A stretch of DNA of 64,000 nucleotides from Paenibacillus elgii NBRC 100335. GTDB lineage: Bacteria; Bacillota; Bacilli; Paenibacillales; NBRC-103111. Below are positions 48,136 to 59,300 of the stretch, piece after piece (position 1 is the stretch's first letter; each line of letters begins with the position of its first letter). The DNA lies in contig NZ_BIMB01000003.1 in assembly GCF_004000865.1 (NCBI RefSeq), positions 207,816-271,815 on the forward strand, given 5' to 3'. The notes beneath the pieces were generated by a model that saw only the letters and a program-made list of their open reading frames with translations, did no database searches and was not told where the DNA came from. Both the position numbers and the translations under genes were made by a program.

Positions 48136-49220
48136 GTCAATCTATGAGTCAAACGAATGAACGGATAACCGCCCTTGATTTTGCCAGAGCATTGGCGATC
48201 TTCGGAATGATTATCGTGAATTATAAGCTTGCCATGCAGGCGGAGAATGGCGGACCGGCATGGCTGCAATCGATAGCGGGTTTGTTTGAGGGACGAGCAT
48301 CCGCATTGTTTGTCGTGCTGGCCGGCATCGGGGTGTCATTAATGACCTCGAAAGCGCGAAACTCAATGAACGAGGAGCTCATTCGTCAAAGCCGGAACGG
48401 CTTGTACCGGAGAGCCGCTTTCCTGTTTGGAGCTGGCCTGATTTTATTGTTAATGGGCTGGAGCGCCGACATTTTGCATTATTATGCCGTGTTCATGCTG
48501 GTCGCTGCGGTTTTGATCGCTGTATCCGATAATAAAATACTCGGTCTGTTCTTGATGATTCTGTTAACATCACAGTTATTGTTAGTCGTATTCGATTACA
48601 CCCAAGGGTGGGACTCGAGTTTTAAGCAATATGCGGGCTTTTGGACGATAGAAGGATTCACTCGCAATCTGTTATTTAACGGATTCCATCCTGTCTTTCC
48701 TTGGTTAAGCTTCTTCCTCATCGGCTTGTGGATCGGCAGAAAGCGTTGGCTGAATAAAGAAAACCGATCGAAGGTACTGCTTTATTCGCTGTCGGGAACG
48801 GTTGTTTTTGAAACGATTTCTTTCGTTTTGGTCCAATGGAACACTCCTGCATTCGGTAAGGCGGCCTTTTATCTTTTTGGGACGAAACCGATGCCGCCTA
48901 ACATGCTATATGTATTATCCGGCATTTGTTCAGCTTTGGCCGTTATTGCGATCAGTGTTTATATGGTCGAAAAATTCGAGAATTCCCTTCTGATGCAGGC
49001 AGTGATCCATACCGGCCAATTATCGTTATCCCATTATATCGGACACATTGTTATCGGGTTAGGACTGCTTGAGACTGTAGGTTATTTAGAAAATGGCAAC
49101 CTTTCTATCGCCATGGCATATGGAATCGTTTATTTCATGCTCGCCATCGTTTTTTCGGCGGTGTGGAGAAAATGGTTGAAACGAGGTCCGATTGAGCTGA
49201 TCATGAGAAAATTTTGCTGA
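48132..49220 (+). CDS. DUF418/YeiB-like membrane protein
   Basis: The 362-residue protein starts at ATG 48132, overlapping the acetyltransferase stop by 4 nt. It opens with ITALDFARALAIFGMIIVNY, the typical first helix of this family (R-x-x-x-LDxxRGxAxxGxxxxN), and shows about nine hydrophobic segments. A conserved GxxxSHYIGHIVIG-like segment (LSLSHYIGHIVIGLGLLETV) is near the C-terminus. Relatives include acyltransferase-like membrane proteins such as heparan glucosaminide acetyltransferase, so trans-membrane acyl transfer is possible but unproven. It is last in the MerR operon. I see no strong terminator after it. Confidence 0.9.
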   Translation: MSQSMSQTNERITALDFARALAIFGMIIVNYKLAMQAENGGPAWLQSIAGLFEGRASALFVVLAGIGVSLMTSKARNSMNEELIRQSRNGLYRRAAFLFGAGLILLLMGWSADILHYYAVFMLVAAVLIAVSDNKILGLFLMILLTSQLLLVVFDYTQGWDSSFKQYAGFWTIEGFTRNLLFNGFHPVFPWLSFFLIGLWIGRKRWLNKENRSKVLLYSLSGTVVFETISFVLVQWNTPAFGKAAFYLFGTKPMPPNMLYVLSGICSALAVIAISVYMVEKFENSLLMQAVIHTGQLSLSHYIGHIVIGLGLLETVGYLENGNLSIAMAYGIVYFMLAIVFSAVWRKWLKRGPIELIMRKFC

Positions 49221-49285
49221 GGCGGTCGCAAGGCCAAAAGCGAACGACAGCTGAGCCTCGTTGCTCGATAACTACTCGTTGGAGA

Positions 49286-49888
49286 TTATTCTTTCTGGAT
49301 GATTAGTGCTTCAGGTTTTGTTGAATAATGGATTGAAATCCCTTTTAAACTGCCTGCCGTATCCTCCGGAACACCTACCCATGGATTGGAACTGTTTGGA
49401 TCGAATTTCGATTTTATTTTGTAATAGAGGTGTCTTAATTCAAGGAAGGTTGCATTATCTACAAATAGAGTCGATTCATGCTCTTGATCGGATTCTGGAT
49501 GGAACCTGACGATCAGAAGATCCAAACTATGATCCATGAAGAAATCATTTCTTTTGGAAACAATAATTTCTTTAAATCGAAAGAAGTGGCCTCGGATCAG
49601 AGTTAAATCATTAGCATAAAGCTCGATATCTATTTCATCCTTATTTTGAATCCCCAGATAGACAAGCACATGCTTTGGAATGGCAATCTGTCCCTCTGCT
49701 GAAACCCGATAAACATCTTGATTGTTGTTTCCGAATAGAAAAGGTTGTTTTGGTTTGAAATTTATCATAACACGCTTGCCTACACCCGACTCGAACTCCT
49801 CATATTCAAGTGTAGTTCCTGGCTCGATACGCATTCTTTCTCTAAAATAAATAGGGATTGTGAATAAAACTGGCGCCATATCAACCAT
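49286..49888 (-). CDS. Hypothetical protein with a central AbrB-like segment
   Basis: The 200-residue protein starts at ATG 49888 behind GGAAGGTG. I do not recognise the full-length family. Residues about 60-95 (YRVSAEGQIAIPKHVLVYLG, then IQNKDEIDIELYANDLTLIR) look like the swapped-hairpin AbrB/SpoVT fold (V-x-x-x-GQI-x-IPK-x-x-R-x-x-LGI-x-x-x-D-x-x-E). AbrB-like domains usually sit at one end; here about 60 residues precede and 100 follow. There is no signal or membrane segment. It may be a DNA-binding or scaffold protein. It stands 27 nt behind the GrpB gene stop side, in the same direction, so the two may share a transcript. Confidence 0.75.
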   Translation of the reverse strand: MVDMAPVLFTIPIYFRERMRIEPGTTLEYEEFESGVGKRVMINFKPKQPFLFGNNNQDVYRVSAEGQIAIPKHVLVYLGIQNKDEIDIELYANDLTLIRGHFFRFKEIIVSKRNDFFMDHSLDLLIVRFHPESDQEHESTLFVDNATFLELRHLYYKIKSKFDPNSSNPWVGVPEDTAGSLKGISIHYSTKPEALIIQKE

Positions 49889-49915
49889 AAAAACACCTTC
49901 CGCTCCGATTTATTA

Positions 49916-50434
49916 TTAGCGCATAGTCCAATGCCAAATCAAGGCTTGCTTTTCTACGTTTTTCACAAAATCGTCTTTTCCGTCGCCGTAACGCTCTATG
50001 TCATCTGGATATTTTTTGGCCAATTCACTTTTTAATGCACCATAGTCCTTCGAAATTTCGGGATGATGGCAAAGATAGTCTCTAAACGATAGGTGGCGCT
50101 CGATTTCTTGAAAATTGTTATATTGAAAAGCGTGAATATGGTGGGTTCGGTTGCTTCCCCCTTTACGGAAGTATCTTCTGCCGCAAATACCGAACTCGCC
50201 CATCACTTCGTAGCCGAGCTGTTCAAATGGTGTGGAATAGTTATCCAATTTGTTGATTTCATGAACTACAAGTAGGATATCAATAATGGGTTTCGCTTTC
50301 AGACCAGGAACGGAAGTGCTGCCAATGTGAAAGCTATTCACTAATTCATCCTGAAGAATTTCTTTAATTTCGCGTTCTTCCTTCAGATACTCTTCTTTCC
50401 AATTAGGATTATGTTCCACAACAGTGATATTCAT
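49916..50434 (-). CDS. GrpB-family (nucleotidyltransferase-fold) protein
   Basis: I choose ATG 50434 (protein MNITVVEHNPNWKEEY) with AAGAGGCGAG upstream, giving 172 residues, the usual size. The family motifs are present: HIGSTSVPGLKAKPIIDILL (GSTSVPGL and KPIIDI), RRYFRKG, HHIHAFQ and a late FRDYLCHHPE. The fold is that of nucleotidyltransferases (DxD-like IDI), but the exact activity of GrpB proteins is unsettled. A consensus promoter lies just upstream, its -35 overlapping the end of the large gene at 50520. Confidence 0.93.
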   Translation of the reverse strand: MNITVVEHNPNWKEEYLKEEREIKEILQDELVNSFHIGSTSVPGLKAKPIIDILLVVHEINKLDNYSTPFEQLGYEVMGEFGICGRRYFRKGGSNRTHHIHAFQYNNFQEIERHLSFRDYLCHHPEISKDYGALKSELAKKYPDDIERYGDGKDDFVKNVEKQALIWHWTMR

Positions 50435-50494
50435 AGGCTCGCCTCTTTTCGCATTTCGTATATTCACCTTGCAATCCGTTGAGGGCATTACATC

Positions 50495-50523
50495 AATATA
50501 CAAAAATTGGGGGACGGTGTCAA
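50495..50523 (-). promoter_or_regulatory. Consensus sigma-A promoter of the GrpB-family gene
   Basis: On the minus strand TTGACA (50523-50518) and TATATT (50500-50495) are separated by 17 nt. The -35 overlaps the stop codon of the upstream 913-residue protein gene. Confidence 0.75.
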
Positions 50524-53261
50524 TTCAAAATCGTTTCAATATGCGGAACCAGGGTCGTAAGCACCCATCTGCTTTTTCGGGGATCATTTTGGATGAAGCC
50601 GCCGAATTCTACCTTATCTTCCGACATGGCCGCAATCATGCTGTTGGGCGCGTTTTCATACATTTCTCGGCCTATGCGCTGCGATGAGGCTCCCTTCGGA
50701 TCAAAATGCCCGCCCTTTTTCCAACGATGGAAGGCGTCCTCTCCCTGCTGCAAATACGCAATAAGATTGTTCGCGACCGTTTTCTTCACCTGGCACTTCT
50801 CCCATTTCAGCTTATTCGCCAAGTCCGTCAAATCGGACGGGTCGGGAGCGTTCTTGGACTTATCGATCCATCTATACTGCTCGTAAGCCTTGAGCGTCAG
50901 ATCCGAATTGATTTGTTTTTCCTTGTAAAGCTCGAAATGATACGTCGGATTTTGCTGCTCAAATTCCTTCAAGGCGCTTTCCAGATGTCCGCCGCTTACT
51001 CCGCTGTTGACGAAGCTTTTCGGATCGGGCGCTTGGACGGAAATCAAGTGCTGAATGAGGTCGGCCGTAATGTCCGTATCCGCTACGCCGCTGTGCTTTT
51101 GCTGTATCTTGGGGAAGCCCTTTGGATCGGAAGTATACTTATACAGAAGTGCAGACGATTTAAGCTCGTCCCGCAGGCGGAGAAGTTTAGATGCCTGCTG
51201 CGGCGGCAGGCCCGTTACCTTCTGATCCACATACGATTTCATCTCGGTAATGTAGCTCTCTACATTTGTCGGATCTACGGTCAGCTTCTGCAGCACCTTG
51301 CGCAAATCGTATACCGCGTCGGCGTACTCGTTGCTTTTTTCGAAATGCTGTTTGTTTAGATTCGTCAGCTTTTTCCCTTGGGTGCCAGCCTCTTTCTGGT
51401 ATTTGCTTACCAGCGCAGGCAGATTTACCGGCTTATCATTACTGATCTGCAGCTCGGAACCGAACAACTGCTTCGCCTCGCCGAGCAAGAGCTTCCAATT
51501 GGCGGCGTTGCCGGAAACCGCTTGATCCAGCGCATTCAAAAATTGTTCTTTTTGCTGGGCCTGATCCCTCTTCTTTGTCGTGTCGTTCCAATTTTTATAG
51601 GCACCCTCCTTCTGGTTTTTCAGTCCTCTGACACGGTCAGCCATGACCGCCATATGCTCGAATAATGCCGGGGAAAAATCGCTGGGGTTCAACAACTTCA
51701 GTTGACGGCAGCCAGCCTCCAATTCAATGCAAAAGCGACTCACAAAGTCTTCCTTATTGAATATTTGCGCAGCATCAAAGGTAATGCTGATTGAAGTATT
51801 TGGCGTGATCTGGGTATGATCGGCGGAGGCAATCTCGCAAGTAACCGGAAATTTATCCGCAACTGAGGTATTTATATTTACAATTTCGAACTCCGCTTTG
51901 CTGCTCGTTTTCTTCACCGCTTTCAATTCCCATGGTGTAGCTGCAAGCACTTTGTCATTCACAACTGCCTCATTATCATACAGAGCTTCAATGGTTTTGG
52001 AGGAGCTGGCTATCGGCACTCTTCCGTTCCTTCCGCCTGACGCAACCGCCGGCGCGTTGTTCAACCGGTGAGCCATGTGCCCGGCTATACTTTCCGCCGC
52101 TTCATCCAAAGGAGGCAAATGGGTATCCTCCTTGGGGATATACGTGGAAATAAACGCCTCCCCCGCTTGATCTACGCGGACAATGGTCACGTGCGAATCA
52201 AACGTGAAATGGACGGAATAACCGCTATTGAACTGATTCCGTTCGATTTTATCGGCATAGCCTTTCTCGATCGTAAGCCGGGCCCATTTCAAATACGTAT
52301 CGATGTCCGGATTGGTAAAAGGGTGCTTCTCCGCATGGGACAGCGCGGCGGCCTCGCTTTCGAAGGTTAGCGTGCTTGCCGCTGTTTTTAGCTTTTTTTC
52401 CGTTTCCCCCTTGTTCTCCGGGTCCAGTCCAGGCACGGTCTGTTTGGACTGCTGCTTGCCGTGTAAAGCGCCTGCGCGCGCTGTATAGTTCTGTTCTACG
52501 ACATGGTCAGCCAGCGTCCCATCCGGATTGTTCGCGATGTAGAAGCTGTAATGGTTGGCGAGCAGCCGGGCATCGGTAACGTCCGGACGGGCGGCTGCAT
52601 AATCGAGCGCTTTTATTTTTAAGGTCATCTTTTCTTTGTCGTTGACCATATCGAACAGGCGCGTCCGATCCTCCAGCGGAGTGGACGAGCTAGACAGCAT
52701 GGTGTTGACTTTGGTTCCATTGCTCATTAACGCAAGCAGGTCGTCGACCTCCGTTATCAGATGATGTTGAAAGCGCAGCCGTTCGCCGCCGGATTTGACC
52801 AACGCGTGCTGATGGCCGACTTTTGCCGGATCGCCTTCCGCCTCCTTGCTGGAGTCGACAAGCTTTTGCAGCAGCTGCAGAGTTGCATCCTTATGTCCTA
52901 ACTCCTCAAGCTTCAAATAATGCATGGTCAAGGAGTTGTTCATGACAATTAACTCGTCCTGTACGGTAAACTGATGATTTCCCGTCGCAAATTTGACGTC
53001 CAGGTACGTTTTCCATTCCGAAGCATTATCCGCGCTTATGTTCAGGACAGGATCGGTAAATTTTCGCTGTACGGCAGCACCAGCTGCCGACTTGAACTGA
53101 CGGATCAGCCGGTTCACGGCCTGATTCCCCACTTGCTTCTGCATCTGCAGCAGAGTAGCCATCGAGGCGGGAACTGCCGGCTGCGAGCGCGTATGCCGTG
53201 CCTCCGAACGGGCTGCCCCTGCTGCGCTTGCCTCCGCTTGGTTACGTGTATGCCGCCACAT
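50520..53261 (-). CDS. Large unrecognised protein with an eCIS-cargo-like N-terminal motif
   Basis: The 913-residue protein starts at ATG 53261 with CGGAGGAG 7 nt upstream. The first 60 residues are low-complexity and basic, then ATLLQMQKQVGNQAVNRLIR (near 35-55). This LQ-x-x-x-GNQAV pattern is widespread at the N-terminus of proteins linked to extracellular contractile injection systems, where it may mark cargo; that link is from general knowledge. The middle is rich in charged helices, with a likely coiled coil (near 560-600, QKEGAYKNWNDTTKKRDQAQ). The C-terminal 150 residues could be a toxin domain but match no fold I can name. There is no signal peptide. It stands alone between the second NRPS cluster and the GrpB gene; no sheath, tube or baseplate genes are in the window. 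Confidence 0.85.
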   Translation of the reverse strand: MWRHTRNQAEASAAGAARSEARHTRSQPAVPASMATLLQMQKQVGNQAVNRLIRQFKSAAGAAVQRKFTDPVLNISADNASEWKTYLDVKFATGNHQFTVQDELIVMNNSLTMHYLKLEELGHKDATLQLLQKLVDSSKEAEGDPAKVGHQHALVKSGGERLRFQHHLITEVDDLLALMSNGTKVNTMLSSSSTPLEDRTRLFDMVNDKEKMTLKIKALDYAAARPDVTDARLLANHYSFYIANNPDGTLADHVVEQNYTARAGALHGKQQSKQTVPGLDPENKGETEKKLKTAASTLTFESEAAALSHAEKHPFTNPDIDTYLKWARLTIEKGYADKIERNQFNSGYSVHFTFDSHVTIVRVDQAGEAFISTYIPKEDTHLPPLDEAAESIAGHMAHRLNNAPAVASGGRNGRVPIASSSKTIEALYDNEAVVNDKVLAATPWELKAVKKTSSKAEFEIVNINTSVADKFPVTCEIASADHTQITPNTSISITFDAAQIFNKEDFVSRFCIELEAGCRQLKLLNPSDFSPALFEHMAVMADRVRGLKNQKEGAYKNWNDTTKKRDQAQQKEQFLNALDQAVSGNAANWKLLLGEAKQLFGSELQISNDKPVNLPALVSKYQKEAGTQGKKLTNLNKQHFEKSNEYADAVYDLRKVLQKLTVDPTNVESYITEMKSYVDQKVTGLPPQQASKLLRLRDELKSSALLYKYTSDPKGFPKIQQKHSGVADTDITADLIQHLISVQAPDPKSFVNSGVSGGHLESALKEFEQQNPTYHFELYKEKQINSDLTLKAYEQYRWIDKSKNAPDPSDLTDLANKLKWEKCQVKKTVANNLIAYLQQGEDAFHRWKKGGHFDPKGASSQRIGREMYENAPNSMIAAMSEDKVEFGGFIQNDPRKSRWVLTTLVPHIETILN

Positions 53262-53336
53262 TGTCTTCTCCTCCGGAACGTAGTTATGATCATAATTCGC
53301 TGCATTTGAACGAATCCCTTTATTTTCCCAGTAAAG

Positions 53337-53382
53337 ACAAAAAGCAGCTATCGCAGGAAATCCTGTGACAGCTGCTTTTTTA
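53337..53382. terminator. Strong terminator of the second NRPS operon
   Basis: AAAAAGCAGCT (53339-53349) and AGCTGCTTTTTT (53371-53382 side) pair, with an inner CAGG/CCTG stem. T-runs occur on both strands. It lies 15 nt after the NRPS stop, so transcription of the cluster ends here. Confidence 0.9.
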
Positions 53383-53396
53383 CGATTGCAAGCGAA

Positions 53397-56300
53397 TTAA
53401 GAATAAACGACTTGAGCCTCCATGCTGCGCTTCACGATTTCGGTTACAATCTGCAGAATCGCTTCGGAGTTCTCGTCGATAAACCCGGGCTCGAGCACCT
53501 CCTGATGATTTCCGATCGCTTCATATTCGGTATACTTGGTTGCGGTTCCGCGACTCCACATTAATTTTTCACCCGTCGAGGCTTTGCCTGCTTCCGTCCC
53601 GCCGGCGGCAAGTCCGTGAATATTCGCTTGCACGACGCCTGTGTTAACAAGCTGATTGCTGTATTTCAGATAAGCAAGCATTTTGTTTCTTATTGTTTCT
53701 CTCATCTGCGGTACAGCCAGGAACTGCTTGTACGGATCGGCCGCGTTCTCCAGCAATTCGTCTACCTGTTCTTCCAAGATGTCTGCAGCGAGGTCTGCGC
53801 TGTGCGTTCTAAGCGCGGAATCGAGCATGATGATATCCGATACGGCGTAGCCTCTCTTCTCCATCACCTTCGCCACTTCAAAGGCCAGACATCCGCCCAC
53901 AGAATAGCCCAGAAACACATAAGGCTGCTGCTCTTGAATGCTGACAATTTGATCGGCATACCGCTCCAGCATGTCTTCGTAGGTCGGGCTGTTGTCCATA
54001 AAATCGATCCCGTACAGCACGCAATGGTTCTCCAGCCGTTTGGCCAGCTCGTAATACACCATACCGTATCCCGCCGCCGGAGGAAAACAAAATACGGTGA
54101 GGCTGCCGTTGCGGTTCAGTTGAACGATCCCTTGGCCTTCGTCCTGCTTCAACCGGTAGGTTAACAGCTCGCGGGCCATTTCCTCCAGCACCGGCACTTG
54201 AAACACCCGCTGCAGCGGCAGTTCAATCCCCATTTGCGTATACAGCTTTTGCACCAATTGCAGCACTTTAATCGAGTGCCCGCCTAATTCGAAAAAGTTA
54301 TCGTGCGCCCCGACACGTCCAAGTCCGAGCACGTCTTGCCAGATTTGCGCCAACTCAAGTTCGAGCGGGGTTCGAGGCGCGACATATTTCGCATTGAACC
54401 GCAAGCTTTCCTTCGGAGCCGGCAGAGCTTTGCGATCGGTCTTGCCGTTGGCCGTCAGCGGCATCCGCTCAAGCTGGATGAAATACGACGGGATCATGTA
54501 GCCCGGCAGCTCTGCCGCGAGCGGTTCCCTTAATTCTCTCGGTGAGAGCTCCGTTTCCGCCGTGAAATAGGCGCAGAGCTGCTTCTGACCGCTTTCGTCC
54601 TCCCAGGCGGTCACTACCGCTTCTTTGACGGAGGCCATCTTCATAAGCTGGGCTTCCACTTCTCCCAGCTCGATCCGGTAGCCACGGATCTTCACCTGAT
54701 GGTCGATCCGGCCCATATATTCGATCGTGCCGTCCGGCAGCCAGCGGGCCAAATCACCTGTCTTGTACATCCGTCCGTCCATCTCGTACGGATTGGGCAC
54801 GAACTTCTCCGCCGTCAGCTCCGGTCTCCGGTTGTAGCCCCGCGCCACGCCCGCTCCGCTGATGTGCAGCTCGCCCGCAACGCCGATCGGCACAAGCCGC
54901 TGCTCTGCGTCGAGTATCCAGATCTTCTGGTTCGGCAGCGGCCGCCCGATCGGTACCGTGTCCGCCAGTTCGGCGATCCGCTGCGGCTCCACCTCATAGA
55001 TCGTCGAGTCGACCGTGCACTCCGTCGGTCCGTACACGTTCGTGAGCTTCACCTGCTCCCCGAATGTCGACCAGAACGACTTCACGACCTTCGTCGTCAG
55101 CGCCTCGCCGCCGATCACATAGTGCTTCGCTCCGACCTCACCACCGCCGTTAACGCTGGCTGCCTGCATCAGAATCGCCAAATACGTCGGCGTCGCATCC
55201 GTGATGTCGATGGCGTGCTCCCGGAAAAACTTCAGCAGCTTGTCCCCGTCCATCCGCGTCTCTTCCGGCAAGATGTGCAGCGTCAAGCCCAGCAGCAGCG
55301 CCCCGTAAATCGGCTTCACCGACATGTCGAACACGTACGGCGCCAGCTGCGCCATGTTCCGGTACTCCGGATGCGCCGCATAGATCGGTTCGAACAGGCT
55401 CAGCGTAAAGTTTACTACGCTTAGTTGCTCAATCATGACCCCTTTCGGCTGGCCTGTCGTCCCCGACGTGTAGATCAGGTAGGCCAGATTATCCGCCGTG
55501 GATAGCGGCTCCAGATTCGCACCATGCTCCGCCGGGCCTTCGTACAGCCACGCTTCGTTCAGACACAGTACCCCGCCGTGGAACTCCGCCGCTTTGGCCT
55601 GCTGCCAGCTTTGCGTCAGCAGCAGCTTCGCTCCGCTGTCCTCCAGCATGTAGCGGATGCGCTCCTCCGGATACTTCGGATCGATCGGCACGTACGCGCC
55701 GCCGGCTTTCAGGATCGCGAGGATACCGACGATCATCTCCAGCGAGCGATCTGTCATGATGCCGACCAGCGTATCGGCCTCAACCCCTTCGGCCCGCAGC
55801 GTCCGGGCCAGCCGGTTCGCCCGCTCGTTCAACTCGCCGTACGTCAGTTGCTCACCCTCGAACACCACGGCTATCCGCTCCGGCGTCCGCTCCGCCTGTT
55901 CCTCGAACAGCGCGTGGATCGTTTTTTCCCGCGGATAGTCCGCCTTCGTATCGTTGAACTGGACTTGAATCTGCGTCTGCTCTTCCTGGGTCAGCACATT
56001 CAGCTCGCTAACGCGAAGCTGCGGATGAGCCGTAATCTGTTCCAATACGTTAATCAGATGCCCCCGGATCCGTTCCACCGTCGCCTGGTCATACACGCTC
56101 GCATTGAATTCGAAACGAAGCAGCATCTCCTCGCCGGGCCCGACAATTAGATTAAAATCGTAATTCGTTTGTTCGTGCCAACTGACATCCGAAATATCGA
56201 AGCCTGACGACTCGCCACTTCCGGCCTCTTCCATCTTTTGCTCCATAGGATAGTTTTCGAACACCATAAGGTGCCCGATCAGCCCTTGCTTCAGCTCGCC

Positions 56301-59300
56301 TTGCGTTTGAATCTCGTAGAGAGGATACGTATCGTAGGCTTGGGAAGCCAGAGCTTGATCCTGTACCTTTCTCATCGCGGAGGCAAAGCTCTCTTCCGCT
56401 TCACAGCGGATACGCACCGGGATCGTGTTGATGAACAATCCGATCATCGTTTCAATGCCCGGAATTTCCGCCGGTCTCCCCGATACGACGCTTCCAAAAA
56501 CGACGTCGGTTGTCCGGTTATACTTTTGCAGCAAAACACCCCACGCCGTCTGCATCAAGGTATTCACGGTTACTTGGTGCTGCTTGGCGGTCTGTTGAAT
56601 CTGGCGCGTTAATTTTTTTCCAATGGCGCAGTCCAGCTTCCTTGGCGCATACTCTCCTGCCTGATGCGGCGTTCTCCCTGCTTGCGGGAGCAGCGCCGGC
56701 TGATCGTAACCAGCCAAATATCGGTTCCAATAGCCGGAGGCCTCTTCGGCATCCTGGCCGTCGAGCCATTCCATATAGCGGCTGTATGGTGAAACGGCGG
56801 CAAGCTCGGGCTGTTTTCCCGCCAGGGCTGCAAAGTAGGCTTGGAACACTTCCTTGGAGACAAGCGCTAAACACCAGCCGTCCATGACGATATGATGGAA
56901 GCTCCACAAAAACCGGTACGATTGCTCCCCGGTGCGAAGAATCGTTACCCGCAGCAGCGCGTCTTGCTCCAGATTAAACCCTCTAAGCTTATCCTTGGCT
57001 TTTAAGTCATCCGCATAGCTGCTTTGCTCGGCCTCGCTCATCGTACGGAGGTCTTCATAGTGCAGCTCGCTTGTTTTCCTGCGGGAAACGATTTGCAGAG
57101 GCTGGTCCTTCCAGCCGCTGTAAAAATTCGTCCGCAAAACGGCGTGACGCCGCACCAAACCATCCAGGCTTTGCCGAAAAGCGTCTATATCCAGACTTCC
57201 GCGAAGCGTGAACGACATTTGTTCGAAGTAGGCTTCCGAGCGCGGGTCCAAGAGGCTGTGAAACAGCATTCCTTTCTGCATCGGTGTGAGCATGTACACA
57301 TTTTCGAGCTCGCCGATATGAGCCGTTTGTGCCATTAATTGCTCCAGCTCCCCGATCGTCAGCCCGCGCAGAAGAACGTCGCTCGGGGTTAACTCGGGCC
57401 GCTCCTTTCCGGCGCAGTGGGCGATTACTTCTTGCAGACTCCGCTGAAGCAGCCCGGCCAAGCGTTCCATCGTTTCCTTCCGATACTGCCCGCCGCTGTA
57501 GCTCAGCGTCAGCTCCAGTTCCCCGCCCGCGATCATGCCGTTGATCTCGAGCACATAGCATCTTAAGGCGTGTTCGCTTATGGACGCACCGCTGGAATAG
57601 GGCGAGAGGCGCATCGCATTGTTTTGAATATCCTGATCGAACTGCCCCAAATAGTTAAATGAAATTTCCGGCTCCCCGCTTAAGGCCAGGCTCTCCGAGC
57701 CGGACAAATAACGGAGGATGCCGTACCCGATCCCTTTGTTGGGAATCCGGCGCAGATTTTCTTTTGTCCGTTTGATCCGGCTGGACAGCGTCTCTCCCTC
57801 TCCCATCTCCAGGATGACGGGGTACTGGCTCGTAAACCAGCCTACCGTACGGGTAATATCGTTGTCCCGGACGATCGCTTCCCTTCCGTGCCCTTCCAGA
57901 TTGACCGCTACACGATCCAATGAGGCCCAGCGGTGGAGCGCCGTGCCAAGTGCCGTGAGCAGCAGGTCGTTCATTTCCGTGTTGTAGGCGCGATGGGCCG
58001 ATTTTTGCAGCAGCTCCGTTTCCTCCCGGGTCCACCGTACCTTGATAGATTCGCTGTCCCGTATCTGTGCGCGGCTTTGCTCTTGATCCAAAGGCAGCCG
58101 CTTGCAATCGGCTTGCGCGGCGCGCTCCCAATATTCCCGCTCCTTCTCCATGGCCGGGCTGGCCGCATAGTCTGCCAAATGCTGCGTCCAGGTGCGAAAC
58201 GAATCCGTCTTATACGGAAGGCGGACCGCCCGGCCGTTCATAGCCTGATCGTAGCCTGCCGCGATATCTTCGAACAGGATCCGCCAAGAGACCCCGTCCA
58301 CCACAAGATGGTGAATGGCGATCAGCAGATGATCCCCGTCCGGGCAGCGGAATAGTCCGAGCTTCATCAACGGGCCGTTCTCCAGATCGATGCTGCCCTG
58401 AATCTCTCCCGCTTTGGCTTCGACCGCGGCGGCGCAATCGGTCCGTTCCCTGAAATCGTAAACTTGCAGGCTGTACAATTCGCCTTCGTCCACTCCCCGG
58501 TTCCAAGCGCTATACCCGCCATCCGTCCGCCTGAAGACCATGCGGAGCGCGTCATGATGCTCGACAATTGCCCGTATCGTCCTCCGGAGCGCCGTTTCAT
58601 CGAAGCCTTCTTCCCGGAACAGCATCACCGCTTGATTATAATGATGCGGATCGGCCGTCGCCTGCCCCAAAAACCAGTGTTGAATGGGCGTAAGTCCCGA
58701 GCTGCCTTCCACTTCGCCCTGATCGGCCGTTCTGCTGACCGGTTGGACATGCAGACTCAATTCGGCCGCGGTCGGGTATTTAAATATATCTTTAATTTCA
58801 AGTCGGTAACCGGCCTGGTACATTCTCGAAGAGACTTGGATCGATTTAATGGAGTCGCCGCCAAGGCTGAAAAAACTATCCAGCGTCCCGATCGGTTTTG
58901 TGCCCAGCACCGTCTCCCAAACGGAGACGAGGGCTTGTTCTATCGGGGTCCGGGGAGGCACATACGCCGCTTCCGACTGACGGCTTCCCTCCGGAGCAGG
59001 CAGCGCTTTGCGGTCGATCTTGCCGTTGGGCGATAGCGGCATCCGCTCCAGCTGCACGAAATACGACGGGATCATGTAGCCCGGCAGCTCTGCCGCAAAC
59101 GCTTCTCTCAGTTCTCTCGGTACGAGTTCCGTGTCTGCCGTAAAGTAGGCGCAGAGCTGCTTCTGTCCGCTCTTGTCCTCCCGCGCGATCACTACCGCTT
59201 CTTTGACGGAGGCCGTCTTCATAAGCTGGGCTTCCACTTCTCCCAGCTCGATCCGGTAACCGCGGATTTTCACCTGATGATCGATCCGGCCCAAGTATTC

